From assembly GCA_019639215.1 (NCBI GenBank), contig JAHBSH010000015.1:1-37222 (forward strand): a DNA stretch of 37,222 nt. Reading direction: 5' to 3'. Under the pieces are notes generated by a model. It did no database searches. It worked only from the letters and a program-made list of their open reading frames with translations, and was not told the DNA's origin. Below, piece by piece: positions 9,227 through 18,211 of this stretch (position 1 is its first letter; every line of letters begins with the position of its first letter). The position numbers and the translations under genes are program-made. Source of the stretch: Acidobacteriota bacterium (lineage in GTDB: Bacteria > Acidobacteriota > Blastocatellia > Pyrinomonadales > Pyrinomonadaceae).

Positions 9227-10465
9227 ATGAATGGATCTGAACCATTGGCAAACCGAATAAGGCCGCAAACGATAGACGACGTAGCAGGCCAGCGTCACCT
9301 TGTCGGTGAGGGAAAACCGCTGCGTCTGGCTATAGAGCAAGGGCATATATTTTCATTTATCCTGTGGGGAACGCCGGGAACCGGAAAGACAACGCTTGCA
9401 CGTATCTACGCAAATGCGATCAACGCTGAATTCTATGAACTTTCAGCCGTATCGGCAGGAAAAGAGGATATCCGTAAGATCGTTACGGACAAGACAGAAA
9501 AGGAGAAAGGGAGAAAGGGAGACACGGCGAAAGTTGAAACCACCGGTGAGCTTTTTACCATCGGATCTGATGGGTCTGAGATCTCAAATGTCGAAAACCA
9601 AAGGCCAAAAGTCCTTTTTCTCGACGAAATTCACCGCTTTAACAAAGCTCAGCAAGATTTTCTTCTTCCTTATGTAGAAAGCGGCGAACTGATACTGATA
9701 GGGGCGACAACAGAAAACCCGAGTTTTGAAGTGATCCCGGCTTTACTCTCGCGGCTGCGTGTTTTTGTTTTGGAAGAACTCTCGCCCGAGGATATGGCGG
9801 TCATTATCTCCCGAACAGGTTTTGATCTGAATGCGGAAGCTAAAGACTGGCTGATCGAAATGGCAAACGGTGACGCCCGCCAAGCCATTACAATGCTGGA
9901 AAATACGGCTCAACTCTATGAGGAAATATCGGTCGAAACCCTTAAAGAGACACTCCAGGCAAAGTTTCTTCGTTACGACAAAAAGGGTGAGGAACACTAT
10001 AACGTCATCAGCGCATTCATCAAATCAATGCGGGCAAGCAAACCCGACGCGGCTCTTTATTATCTGGCAAGAATGGTAGAAGCCGGTGAAGACCCTAAGT
10101 TCATCGCCCGCAGAATGGTGATATTTGCTTCAGAGGACATTGGCCTTGCACAACCAACAGCTTTGGTCGTGGCAAACGAGGTGTTCCGAGCAGTAGAGAC
10201 CATCGGACTGCCCGAATGTCTGCTAAATCTTGCCCACGGAACGGCATACCTTGCCAATGCCGCAAAAGATCGCAGCGTGACCGACGCCATCGGACAGGCG
10301 ATGGAAGATGCAAAAAAATTTGGCAATCTGCCCGTCCCGATGCAGATCCGCAACGCCCCGACCAAACTTATGAAAGAACTCGGTTATGGCCAAAAAACCG
10401 AAGGCGATTCCGACGACCTGATGCCCGCAAAGCTTGCCGGAAGACAATATCTGAAAGGAACATAG
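9227..10465 (+). CDS. rarA: Replication-associated recombination protein A (RarA/MgsA), AAA+ ATPase
   Basis: Clamp-loader-like ATPase that acts at stalled replication forks. Walker A (GTPGTGKTT) is at residues 48-56 and Walker B (LFLDEIHRFNKAQQDFLLP) begins at 130. Sensor regions (GATTENPSFEVIPALLSRLRVF) and the C-terminal tetramerisation region follow in family order. The unusual point is the segment between R83 and V129. It holds about 45 residues where E. coli RarA has about 16, and the extra part is hydrophilic and repeat-like (EKEKGRKGD, then TIGSDGSEISNVENQRP). It starts 12 bp after the M1 peptidase stop, probably cotranscribed, and is closed by a strong terminator. Confidence 0.93.
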   Translation: MNGSEPLANRIRPQTIDDVAGQRHLVGEGKPLRLAIEQGHIFSFILWGTPGTGKTTLARIYANAINAEFYELSAVSAGKEDIRKIVTDKTEKEKGRKGDTAKVETTGELFTIGSDGSEISNVENQRPKVLFLDEIHRFNKAQQDFLLPYVESGELILIGATTENPSFEVIPALLSRLRVFVLEELSPEDMAVIISRTGFDLNAEAKDWLIEMANGDARQAITMLENTAQLYEEISVETLKETLQAKFLRYDKKGEEHYNVISAFIKSMRASKPDAALYYLARMVEAGEDPKFIARRMVIFASEDIGLAQPTALVVANEVFRAVETIGLPECLLNLAHGTAYLANAAKDRSVTDAIGQAMEDAKKFGNLPVPMQIRNAPTKLMKELGYGQKTEGDSDDLMPAKLAGRQYLKGT

Positions 10466-10522
10466 AAGATTTGTCAGGCGGATGTGACCAATGATAGTAA
10501 AAGGTAAGTATTAGCGTTAAAA

Positions 10523-10560
10523 AAAAAAGCTGTCCGAAGATATTCCTTGGACAGCTTTTT
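10523..10560. terminator. Bidirectional intrinsic terminator between rarA and tRNA-Phe
   Basis: A near-perfect stem AAAAAGCTGTCC / GGACAGCTTTTT encloses a 13-nt loop and has A-runs on the left and T-runs on the right. It can therefore serve rarA on the plus strand and tRNA-Phe on the minus strand. Confidence 0.85.
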
Positions 10561-10572
10561 AACATAAAATTG

Positions 10573-10648
<76 letters not shown>

Positions 10649-10680
10649 GATCGTCGCACATGAACAGCGACGAAACCATA

Positions 10681-10709
10681 AGTTTACGTAAGGTTAACTG
10701 TGCTGTCAA
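10681..10709 (-). promoter_or_regulatory. Sigma70-type promoter of tRNA-Phe
   Basis: On the minus strand a perfect -35 TTGACA (complement of 10704-10709) is followed after 17 bp by TAAACT (complement of 10681-10686). The tRNA starts about 33 bp downstream. Confidence 0.75.
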
Positions 10710-10762
10710 CTTACGGATGTGAGAGCAAGGCTGTTTTATGATCATTGCGAAAAGCCATCGCT

Positions 10763-10790
10763 TTGACAAGAGATTTCACGCCTTTATAAT
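10763..10790 (+). promoter_or_regulatory. Consensus sigma70-type promoter of the proline-rich lipoprotein gene
   Basis: TTGACA at 10763-10768 and TATAAT at 10785-10790 are both perfect matches with a 16-bp spacer. The lipoprotein ATG is 66 bp downstream of the -10 element. Confidence 0.85.
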
Positions 10791-10856
10791 TGGTTCTCAT
10801 GCGCCGGAATGACATATGAACCGAACCGGCGGCATTCAATGGAGTTTTTTTATATA

Positions 10857-11264
10857 ATGAAAAATATCACGCTTTTATTTGTTCTTCTCGCTGCAAGCTT
10901 CGCCGTTGGGTGCGGAGATGGCGGACAGTCGCAAAACCAAAACGGCGTCGGTAACGGTGTCAGCAATATTGCAAAAGAAGATCTTCCGCCGGGCCTGTCC
11001 GGTGAACCTATCAAGCCGACCGGTGAATCTACACCGGGAATTCCCGCTCCCGGAGAAGCAAATAAAGTTCCTGTCGGAGCAACGCCGACACCCGGTATTC
11101 CTGACTCTGCCAATATCGGAAAACCGCTGCCGCCCGGAGCTACACCTACACCCGGCATTCCTTCACCGGAAGAGCTAAAACGCCAAAAAGAACAGAAATT
11201 ACCTGATAATGTGAGACCGGGAAAAACGCGGGCCGAAGCTCCGCCAAAACCGAAAAGGCCGTGA
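10857..11264 (+). CDS. Small proline-rich lipoprotein with repeated TPGIP motifs
   Basis: A 135-residue exported lipoprotein of unknown function. The signal sequence (MKNITLLFVLLAASFAVG) ends at a lipobox with Cys19. The mature part is low in complexity: three copies of a roughly 20-residue unit carrying TPGIP, two of them as GATPTPGIP, followed by a charged tail rich in Lys, Arg and Pro. This looks like an extended spacer anchored to a membrane. I choose the ATG at 10857, because the frame extends upstream to 10809 but that would bury the signal peptide. It has a perfect promoter and shares a terminator with recA. Confidence 0.75.
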   Translation: MKNITLLFVLLAASFAVGCGDGGQSQNQNGVGNGVSNIAKEDLPPGLSGEPIKPTGESTPGIPAPGEANKVPVGATPTPGIPDSANIGKPLPPGATPTPGIPSPEELKRQKEQKLPDNVRPGKTRAEAPPKPKRP

Positions 11265-11290
11265 TAAAACAGCCCATATCGTAAAAGAAA

Positions 11291-11322
11291 AGAGACGGCG
11301 AACTTAGTTGCTCACCGTCTCT
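11291..11322. terminator. Bidirectional terminator between the lipoprotein gene and recA
   Basis: An 8-bp perfect stem AGAGACGG / CCGTCTCT encloses a 16-nt loop. T-rich tracts lie on the right of the plus strand and on the corresponding side of the minus strand. The two convergent genes end on either side of it. Confidence 0.75.
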
Positions 11323-11341
11323 TAGTTTTTCTCTCATTCGC

Positions 11342-12352
11342 TTACGCCGGGGCAGCCTCAGCTTTTACAAACCCGAGAACGATCTTGACCTCATCCTCTA
11401 TTCGGTCGCGGATCTCAGTATTCTCTTTGAGCATATTCTTAACATTTTCGCGGCCTTGCCCGAGGCGTTCTCCTTTATAAGAGAACCACGCTCCGCTCTT
11501 TTCAACCACATTCTGAGCAGTGGCCAGATCGATCAGATCTCCCTCGCGCGAAATGCCTTCGCCATACATTATGTCAAACTCCGTTTCGCGGAATGGCGGA
11601 GCACATTTATTCTTAACTACCTTTACACGCGTGCGGTTGCCGACGACCTTGTCGCCGTCCTTTATCGCACCGATTCGGCGAATGTCCAGCCTGACGCTGG
11701 CATAAAACTTCAAGGCCTTGCCGCCGGTCGTTGTTTCCGGTGAGCCAAAGAATACTCCTATCTTTTCACGCAGCTGATTGATAAAGATGAAAGTTGTTCG
11801 TGAGTTGGCTACGATCGCGGTTATTTTTCTGAGAGCCTGTGACATAAGGCGTGCCTGAAGGCCGGGGAGCGAATCGCCCATCTCGCCGTCAAGTTCGGCT
11901 CTTGGAACCAAGGCCGCGACCGAATCGATAACAATGACATCTACGCTGTTTGACCGGACAAGCGTTTCAGCTATTTCCAACGCCTGTTCACCCGAATCAG
12001 GCTGTGAAATAAGCATGTCATTTATATTGACGCCCAATTTTTCTGCATATTCCGGATCCATGGCGTGTTCGGCGTCAATATATGCCGCAACTCCGCCATT
12101 TTTCTGCGCAGAAGCAACGACCTGAAGAGCCAGCGTCGTTTTGCCCGAACTTTCCGGGCCGTAAACTTCGATTATGCGGCCGCGCGGAAAACCGCCTACA
12201 CCTATCGCCGCGTCAAGGCTGAGACAATTTGTCGAAATGGCTCCGGCTTCCTCGTGCGGCCTTTCACCTAAACGCATGATCGAACCTTTCCCAAATTTCT
12301 TTTCTATTTGGAGCAGGGCTGATTCAATTGCTTTGCTTCTGTCAATACTCAT
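11342..12352 (-). CDS. recA: RecA recombinase
   Basis: DNA strand-exchange ATPase for homologous recombination and SOS induction. The 336 residues contain the N-terminal oligomerisation helix ([22 protein letters not shown]), Walker [10 protein letters not shown] near residues 65-73, the Walker B region [14 protein letters not shown], the L1 region ELDGEMGDS, the L2 region [22 protein letters not shown], and an acidic-free short tail ending KAEAAPA. All core motifs are intact and the length is standard. It is transcribed alone on the minus strand, convergent with the lipoprotein gene and divergent from the Ser/Thr kinase gene. Confidence 0.98.
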   Translation of the reverse strand: MSIDRSKAIESALLQIEKKFGKGSIMRLGERPHEEAGAISTNCLSLDAAIGVGGFPRGRIIEVYGPESSGKTTLALQVVASAQKNGGVAAYIDAEHAMDPEYAEKLGVNINDMLISQPDSGEQALEIAETLVRSNSVDVIVIDSVAALVPRAELDGEMGDSLPGLQARLMSQALRKITAIVANSRTTFIFINQLREKIGVFFGSPETTTGGKALKFYASVRLDIRRIGAIKDGDKVVGNRTRVKVVKNKCAPPFRETEFDIMYGEGISREGDLIDLATAQNVVEKSGAWFSYKGERLGQGRENVKNMLKENTEIRDRIEDEVKIVLGFVKAEAAPA

Positions 12353-12693
12353 GTTTGATTCTCCGTTGTGATTATTCGATCCCTAGGTAACGGTGCGGAT
12401 CTAGACCTTTTCTGATCTAGTTGCAACACGCATCACGAATGTAATACAGTGTATCACACGTGCAACAGATAGTGCTAATTGAAATTCCTAATATGCTCAA
12501 GAATTTACCCGATATTTCATTTCTGAGCAAGCCTCTGATCATTTGACCCGATCAGGCAGCGCGCGTCGGAGTGTAATATTTTGTAAACCTAAGAACAAAG
12601 AAACGTTGGTACTCGTAAACATATACAATATAATACAGTGTCCATCGCAAAAGTTTTGCAGGCCGTATTGAAAGACTGGATCGAAAACCTAAT
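12353..12693. promoter_or_regulatory. Divergent control region between recA and the Ser/Thr kinase gene
   Basis: For the kinase there is a clear promoter: TTGGTA at 12606-12611, a 17-bp spacer and TATAAT at 12629-12634. For recA a weaker candidate on the minus strand is TTGCAC (complement of 12460-12465) with TACATT (complement of 12438-12443), spacer 16. An 11-base direct repeat TAATACAGTGT occurs at 12442-12452 and 12631-12641, one copy in each promoter zone. GATCTAG occurs twice near 12403-12420. No textbook LexA box was recognised. Confidence 0.6.
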
Positions 12694-15006
12694 ATGGCAA
12701 TCAGTCCCTTTATTGGGCAAACACTTGATGACAAATATCTGGTCGAACGCGAGCTGGGACGCGGCGGCATGGGAACGGTCTATTTGGCAACCCATCTTGG
12801 AACCGAGCGTCCGGTTGCGGTAAAGATAGTTTCGCCGCAGTTCATGAAGCGGCCTGAATTTGTCGAGCGTTTTCGCCGCGAGGCACGAGCCGCCGGTAGG
12901 CTTCGGCATCCGAATGTCGTAGATGTTACCGATTTTGGCTTTGCTGAGACCAGTGACGGCAGAGTTGCCTATCTGGTAATGGAATATCTGGACGGCTGTA
13001 CCCTGGGTGAAATACTCGATGAGGAAAAGAACCTGCCTATCAGTTGGACCCTCGATATCCTGGAGCAGATATGCTCTGCAGTTGAAGCCGCCCATAAAGA
13101 AGGGATAATCCACCGCGACCTGAAACCGGACAACATCTGGTTGGAGCCGAATATGCGTGGCGGATATACCGTCAAAGTGCTGGATTTCGGTATTGCAAAG
13201 CTGGAAGCAGATCATGCTTCAGACCATAACGGCGGCTCAGAACCGAGAGCATCTGTACCAACCCAATTACTTGGGCCGAAGCTGACCGTCAGCGGAATGG
13301 CTGAAGAACGCACGCATCACGACGGTGTCGCCGCTACAAGAATACTTGAAAATGTCGCCGCAAATATCACGCTTCCTATTTCGGACATTACTGAAAGTGA
13401 AACCATCATCCAAGTTGTCTCTGACGAAGAAGATGCCGAACACAGCAAGGCTGATACTGCTTCCGGAACGGAAGATGGAACACGTCTTTTTTCAGAAAAG
13501 GGTGATACAGGCTCTATAGAGCTTTTGAATGCGACGGCTCGCGGCGATCTTGGTGATCTGACGCGTGTCGGAGCTGTTCTCGGCACTCCGCTGTATATGT
13601 CGCCCGAACAGTGCCGTGGCGGCAAACTTGATTCCAGATCTGACATATACAGTATTGGGGTTATTGCATATCAGATGATCTCGGGAAGCCCGCCATTTAC
13701 AGGAGATTTCACTTCTGTAATGGAATCTCACCGGGAAAAACCAGCTCCGTTACTTCCGACGAAAGGGATCAGAAAAAAGCTAAGAAGGGTCATAGCGTCT
13801 TCTCTGGAAAAAGATCCGGCTGATCGGCCGCAATCGTGCGAGGCTTTTGCCAGCCTGCTACGTTCGCGTTCAGAAGGTGTATTCGGTATATTGCGGCGGT
13901 CAGGAATGATCTACACCGCACATATGCCGAAATTCCTAAAGTTGTCGGCTCTTTTCCACGCTCCTGTAATTGCCCTGCTATTCGTTATCATTATTCTCAC
14001 CTTGCTTTCCGCAGGCGGGTATATTGAGAAGAGTGTCTCCTCCATTGGTATTGGAATTACAGGTTTCCTTTACACTATCGTCACAGCGCTTTGCGTTAGT
14101 CTTATTACAGGAACTATCACCTGGATAGTCATTCATTCGCTGGCAGTTCCGCTTCGTCCCATAAGATTGCGCGACTCACTTAACGAAGGCAGAAATAAGA
14201 TTAGGACCTTTGCCGGTACAGGCATAATGCATATTATCCTGTCTATCGGCGGTGGACTCTTGGTCGGCCTGCTCACTCTCTTTCCGGTTCTGGGATTAGG
14301 ATGGCTCTTAATTGGCATTGAGACAGGTGTGATAGCAGGACTGGTTCTTGGGGGAGCAGCAGGTTTTCTCACTTTCTTGGGTATAAGCATTTTTCTAATG
14401 CTTTCGGTTCCTGCAGTGATGATGGAAAATCTAGGCGTATTCGGAGCAATACGCCGGTCAATTGAACTTGTTAGACGCTCGATCATCACCTCTATCGGTA
14501 TCTACGCGATCATGCTGCTGATCCCGCTGGTCCTTGCATCAGTAATGTCTCTCTTCATAAATCTGATCGCCCGCGAAGTTGATCGCGCCATAAAAGGGCC
14601 GCCAGTAGCAGCACAGACCCAAGAGAAAACGGCGCTTCAAGGCGAAAACCCAAAAGATGAAGAAAGAGGCCTTGCGATCAACATAAGCACACAAGACGCA
14701 GCACCGATCAAGATAACTGATTCTGAAACAGCTAAGTCCGATAGCTCTGCGAAGAACGTCATCATCGAAACGATCACGCAGATCTTGGTAATTCCGCTGC
14801 AAATACTTTCAACGTCATTTACTGCTATTTTTGTTGCGTTGCTCTATCTCAAAACGCGGCAGGCTGGAGGAGAACCGCTGCAGGATCTTTTATTAAAATT
14901 TGAGGAAAGCGACAAGCCAAGAAAGAAATGGCAGGAACGCATTCGTCAGGGACTTATACGTTCGGGCCGTATTTCCGGCTCAGGTATGAGATCAGGCACC
15001 GGTTAG
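12694..15006 (+). CDS. Transmembrane Ser/Thr protein kinase with long activation-segment insert
   Basis: Membrane-anchored Hanks-type kinase of 770 residues. The G-loop GRGGMGTVY is at 22-30, the ATP-anchoring Lys in VAVK is K44, the catalytic loop HRDLKPDN is at 140-147, and DFG is at 164-166; all are intact, so activity is expected. Between DFG and GTPLYMSPE (297-305) lie about 130 residues rich in Ser, Thr, Asp and Glu, where 20-30 are usual. After the kinase domain (to about 395) come five or six hydrophobic helices (about 410-640) and a charged cytoplasmic tail. The neighbouring VWFA protein gene starts 8 bp after its stop, so the two form an operon. Confidence 0.92.
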   Translation: MAISPFIGQTLDDKYLVERELGRGGMGTVYLATHLGTERPVAVKIVSPQFMKRPEFVERFRREARAAGRLRHPNVVDVTDFGFAETSDGRVAYLVMEYLDGCTLGEILDEEKNLPISWTLDILEQICSAVEAAHKEGIIHRDLKPDNIWLEPNMRGGYTVKVLDFGIAKLEADHASDHNGGSEPRASVPTQLLGPKLTVSGMAEERTHHDGVAATRILENVAANITLPISDITESETIIQVVSDEEDAEHSKADTASGTEDGTRLFSEKGDTGSIELLNATARGDLGDLTRVGAVLGTPLYMSPEQCRGGKLDSRSDIYSIGVIAYQMISGSPPFTGDFTSVMESHREKPAPLLPTKGIRKKLRRVIASSLEKDPADRPQSCEAFASLLRSRSEGVFGILRRSGMIYTAHMPKFLKLSALFHAPVIALLFVIIILTLLSAGGYIEKSVSSIGIGITGFLYTIVTALCVSLITGTITWIVIHSLAVPLRPIRLRDSLNEGRNKIRTFAGTGIMHIILSIGGGLLVGLLTLFPVLGLGWLLIGIETGVIAGLVLGGAAGFLTFLGISIFLMLSVPAVMMENLGVFGAIRRSIELVRRSIITSIGIYAIMLLIPLVLASVMSLFINLIAREVDRAIKGPPVAAQTQEKTALQGENPKDEERGLAINISTQDAAPIKITDSETAKSDSSAKNVIIETITQILVIPLQILSTSFTAIFVALLYLKTRQAGGEPLQDLLLKFEESDKPRKKWQERIRQGLIRSGRISGSGMRSGTG

Positions 15007-15014
15007 TAAATCAA

Positions 15015-16727
15015 ATGCGTCGATTACCGTTAAAAGCGATAACAGGCTTGGCCCTTACTATGATACTTTTTGCGTCATATTCTATAGGCCAGGATATTTC
15101 CTATTCGGGAGAGCTTATTGAAATAGAGAACAGCTTTGGGCGGATCGATGTCAGTGTGTCGGATGAGGAGAATGTAGTTCGAATAGAAAGCTCCGCCGGA
15201 TCAAAAAATGATGATCGTGTCTCTGCACAAAAGACGGGCGGCCGCATACTCATATCAGTAAAGTCCAATGCCGGAAATGAACGCATTGACGTTTCCGTTA
15301 AGATTCCTCTACGTTCGAAAATAAAAGCTATAACAACAGAAGGTGAGATCCGTATCAGCGGAAATTTTGCCTTGATAGACGCCCGTACCGGAACCGGCAC
15401 TATCTCGACGGAAATTCCTGATTCGGACATCAAATATGACCTGAAATGGACGGCATCAAGGCCGCGCTTTGTAGCCGATTTTGAACTTGCTAAAGTCCGT
15501 GAGCGCTCCGGCGGTCGCTTTGAGATAAAAGGACGTTATCGTGCAGAGAACAACCCCGAAAACAACAACAGTTCTTCGGAGGAAGACGAACAGACGGTAG
15601 CACGGGACATTCAGCTAAGCGTTTCCACGGCTCGCGGGATAGTTCTCCTGAATGTTCCGCCGAACGAGGTAACGAGCGACCTTCGCGAAAGGCCGCTCAC
15701 TGAGGCGGCCAAAGCCATAATTCGCAGCGGCGACCGCGTCATGATGGATGCCATCCGCCGGGCTGCACCAAAGTATTTTGGCGATTACGAACGTACATTG
15801 CCGCCGATCAGCCGAACACCTCAGCTCACGTCTGGAAGCAGAGAAAATTCAAATGTTACAGGCCGAGTAAAACGAGCTGCGATCACTGTGACCGACCTCC
15901 AAAATCGCGCAGTTCCGGGTCTCGCTGCTTCGGATTTTGAGATAACTGAGAACGGACTTTCTCGTCAAATAATCTCAGTAGAAAAGGTTCAGGCTCCTGT
16001 GAATCTTGTGCTGCTTTTGGATGTGTCCGGCAGCATAGAAAACTATGTAACCTTCATAAGAAAGGCCGCCCGGTCATTTGTAGAGACCGTCGATGCCGAA
16101 GATCGTATCTCAATAGTGATCTTTAGCGAAGATGTAAAAGTGCTGGCAAATTTTTCTACTGATAAAACCAGATTGTCCGAAAGCCTTGACACTTTTGACG
16201 CTGGCGGAGCCACGGCATATTATGACTCGCTTGGTTTCGCTATCTCAGAATCTCTGAGGCCGCTGAAAGGTGAGCGGACAGCGATAGTCATCCTAACCGA
16301 CGGTGACGATAATCGTTCGTTTTTGGCTTTCGATTCGCTGATCGGCGCTGTTGAGGAAAGCGGGGCTTTGATCTATCCGCTGTATGTGCCTTCGGGACTC
16401 GTGGCAGCTTCCGCTGCGAACGGCCTGGGCGACATCGATCCGCTCAGGAATCGACACTTAACGCTCACATCTAAAGCCGATGATGAAGGAAAACAGTTGG
16501 CAAAGGTTTCGGGCGGTGTCTATTATCCGATCTCACAACTCTCGCAGATACAAACCGCTTATGAGGATATTGTCGTCCAGTTAAGGGCCGGATACGAAAT
16601 AACGTTCTCATCTGCCTCAGCCGGATCACCTGACAACGACACCCGTCAGGCATCTCCGACACTTCGCATACGCAGCAAACGCCCGAACACCTTTGTTCAG
16701 ATCGGTCAGGTAGAAAGTGTTCAGTAA
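15015..16727 (+). CDS. Secreted VWFA-domain protein (Acidobacteria-type)
   Basis: A 570-residue exported protein. The signal peptide (MRRLPLKAITGLALTMILFA) is followed by beta-rich repeats with alternating GRI/GEI turns (about residues 30-180) resembling the DUF4097 adhesin fold. A linker leads to a von Willebrand A domain whose MIDAS motif DVSGS starts at residue 336. ILTDGDD completes the metal site. Such proteins are numerous in Acidobacteria and presumably bind protein ligands at the cell surface; the ligand is unknown. The frame is open further upstream into the kinase gene, but the ATG at 15015 gives the signal peptide and sits just after the kinase stop. Confidence 0.85.
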   Translation: MRRLPLKAITGLALTMILFASYSIGQDISYSGELIEIENSFGRIDVSVSDEENVVRIESSAGSKNDDRVSAQKTGGRILISVKSNAGNERIDVSVKIPLRSKIKAITTEGEIRISGNFALIDARTGTGTISTEIPDSDIKYDLKWTASRPRFVADFELAKVRERSGGRFEIKGRYRAENNPENNNSSSEEDEQTVARDIQLSVSTARGIVLLNVPPNEVTSDLRERPLTEAAKAIIRSGDRVMMDAIRRAAPKYFGDYERTLPPISRTPQLTSGSRENSNVTGRVKRAAITVTDLQNRAVPGLAASDFEITENGLSRQIISVEKVQAPVNLVLLLDVSGSIENYVTFIRKAARSFVETVDAEDRISIVIFSEDVKVLANFSTDKTRLSESLDTFDAGGATAYYDSLGFAISESLRPLKGERTAIVILTDGDDNRSFLAFDSLIGAVEESGALIYPLYVPSGLVAASAANGLGDIDPLRNRHLTLTSKADDEGKQLAKVSGGVYYPISQLSQIQTAYEDIVVQLRAGYEITFSSASAGSPDNDTRQASPTLRIRSKRPNTFVQIGQVESVQ

Positions 16728-16736
16728 CTCTTTTTT

Positions 16737-17195
16737 CTAGCGTTTCCAGTAGTTTCGGATCTTCATATCCAGCATTGGAAAGGCGCAGTATTCGACGGTG
16801 CGGCCGGATTCGCGGAGTTTTTGTACCATCGGGATCGCAGCGTCGGCATTCCGTGTGTGAACAACAACGGTCGCGGCACGATGAAGGTCACGACGATCAT
16901 TTAGCCATTCTGCGATAGCATAACCGGTGTTGGCATAATCATCATGGTCATTGGATTCGTAATGGTGCGGCAAAAGATCGTGATCCAGAAAAATAGCGTC
17001 GTATTTACCTTTACTCAAAAGATCTTTTGCTTCCTGAACAGTAGCGGCAATATCAAGCGTATCGCCGGCAAATCTTTTCTTAAACCATTTATGGCGGCGC
17101 GTATCATCATCCAAAAGAAAAACGCTTATTGGTGTGCGTTCTGCATGGTAGTCTGCCAAACCAAGTTTTATCAATAAGTTGCGAAACAATCCCAT
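16737..17195 (-). CDS. Receiver-like protein of the cREC (cyclic-phosphate processing receiver) type
   Basis: A 152-residue soluble protein. A receiver-like fold is suggested by an acidic pocket after the first strand (VFLLDDDTRRHKWF), a second acidic site after the third strand (AIFLDHDL) and HTRN after the fourth (VVVHTRNADAA). The DDD, DHDL and HTRN set differs from phosphotransfer response regulators and matches what I recall of the divergent receiver family proposed to handle cyclic phosphates. No output domain and no histidine kinase are nearby. Its 3' end lies 9 bp from the end of the VWFA gene, so the two converge without a visible terminator. Family membership is probable; the biochemical role is a prediction for the family. 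Confidence 0.65.
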   Translation of the reverse strand: MGLFRNLLIKLGLADYHAERTPISVFLLDDDTRRHKWFKKRFAGDTLDIAATVQEAKDLLSKGKYDAIFLDHDLLPHHYESNDHDDYANTGYAIAEWLNDRRDLHRAATVVVHTRNADAAIPMVQKLRESGRTVEYCAFPMLDMKIRNYWKR

Positions 17196-17335
17196 ATAAA
17201 GAGTGAAAGTTAAACTATAACATAGACGCAGTCACGGGCGTCGCGGTTCGCTGGCTTCTATCCTCTGATGCTATACTTACCTCTGATCAAAGATAGTTTC
17301 GGGCGGCATCCGCTCTATTTTGAACATCCTCCGAT

Positions 17336-18106
17336 ATGGCACAAACAGCTGAAAATATCAACGGACTTTCGCTTGTAACAGAAAGGCCGGTTGCGGACAT
17401 CGACCCTACAGGGAATGACCTCTGTCAGTTGTGTTTCGGCACTGGAATGGAGATCGTGCCGGGAAAAGGCGCTCGTCCGTGTTCCTGTCGTGAGTCCGAC
17501 CGCCACGCTAATCCATTTGAGAAGGTCCGTGTCCCAACGCGGTATATCAAATGCCATTTCAACAGCTATGAACCCGGAACACCTTCGCAAAAAGAAGCAG
17601 TGCGCTTTGCAATGAAGTTTGTACAGGAATACCCGGCGGTCGATCAAGGACTGTTGCTGATGGGTTCGGTCGGGGTCGGCAAAACGCACTTAGCGGTATC
17701 CATTCTCAAAGGCCTGACCGAACGCGGGTTTTCGCCTTTGTTTTATGAATTCGGTTCCCTGCTCAAGGAAATTCAGGATTCCTACAACGCTTTTACGCAC
17801 ACATCTGAACTGGCTGTTCTTTCGCCTGTACTGAAAGCTGATGTTCTTGTTCTGGATGAGCTTGGTGCGTCGAAACCGACCGACTGGGTCAGAGATACGA
17901 TGGCACATATCATTAATTCGCGTTACAACGATAATAAACTAACGATCTTCACGACAAATTATCACGATATACGAACCGGAACGGAAGAAACGCTCGAAGA
18001 CCGCATAGGTGTAAGGCTTCGTTCAAGGCTGTTCGAAATGTGCCGCACGATGATCATCGACGGTGAAGACCATCGCCGCCGAATGCACTTGCCTCGACGC
18101 TCATAG
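17336..18106 (+). CDS. DnaC/DnaI/IstB-like AAA+ ATPase with N-terminal zinc motif
   Basis: A 256-residue ATPase related to helicase loaders. An N-terminal cysteine cluster (C30, C33, C49, C51) looks like a small zinc ribbon. It is followed by an AAA+ core with Walker A GSVGVGKTHL (from residue 110), Walker B VLVLDELGA, and an arginine-containing C-terminal part (RIGVRLRSRLFEMC). DnaI of Bacillus has a similar plan of zinc-binding N-domain plus AAA+ loader. IstB of transposons is related, but no transposase gene is adjacent, so a chromosomal loader role is more likely. The start ATG has no clear ribosome binding site. Confidence 0.8.
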   Translation: MAQTAENINGLSLVTERPVADIDPTGNDLCQLCFGTGMEIVPGKGARPCSCRESDRHANPFEKVRVPTRYIKCHFNSYEPGTPSQKEAVRFAMKFVQEYPAVDQGLLLMGSVGVGKTHLAVSILKGLTERGFSPLFYEFGSLLKEIQDSYNAFTHTSELAVLSPVLKADVLVLDELGASKPTDWVRDTMAHIINSRYNDNKLTIFTTNYHDIRTGTEETLEDRIGVRLRSRLFEMCRTMIIDGEDHRRRMHLPRRS

Positions 18107-18211
18107 ACTGACGCTCAAATACCGCAATTCCCTTTTACATCCCACAAATATCTCGCTTTTCGGGCGTTTTCGGGCTATATTGTCACAAATCCCTTTTGCG
18201 GAGGTTCGTCC

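Noticed and set aside
17336..18106. IstB-type transposition helper of an insertion sequence
   Set aside because: No transposase gene or terminal inverted repeats nearby; the N-terminal zinc motif fits a DnaI-like loader better.
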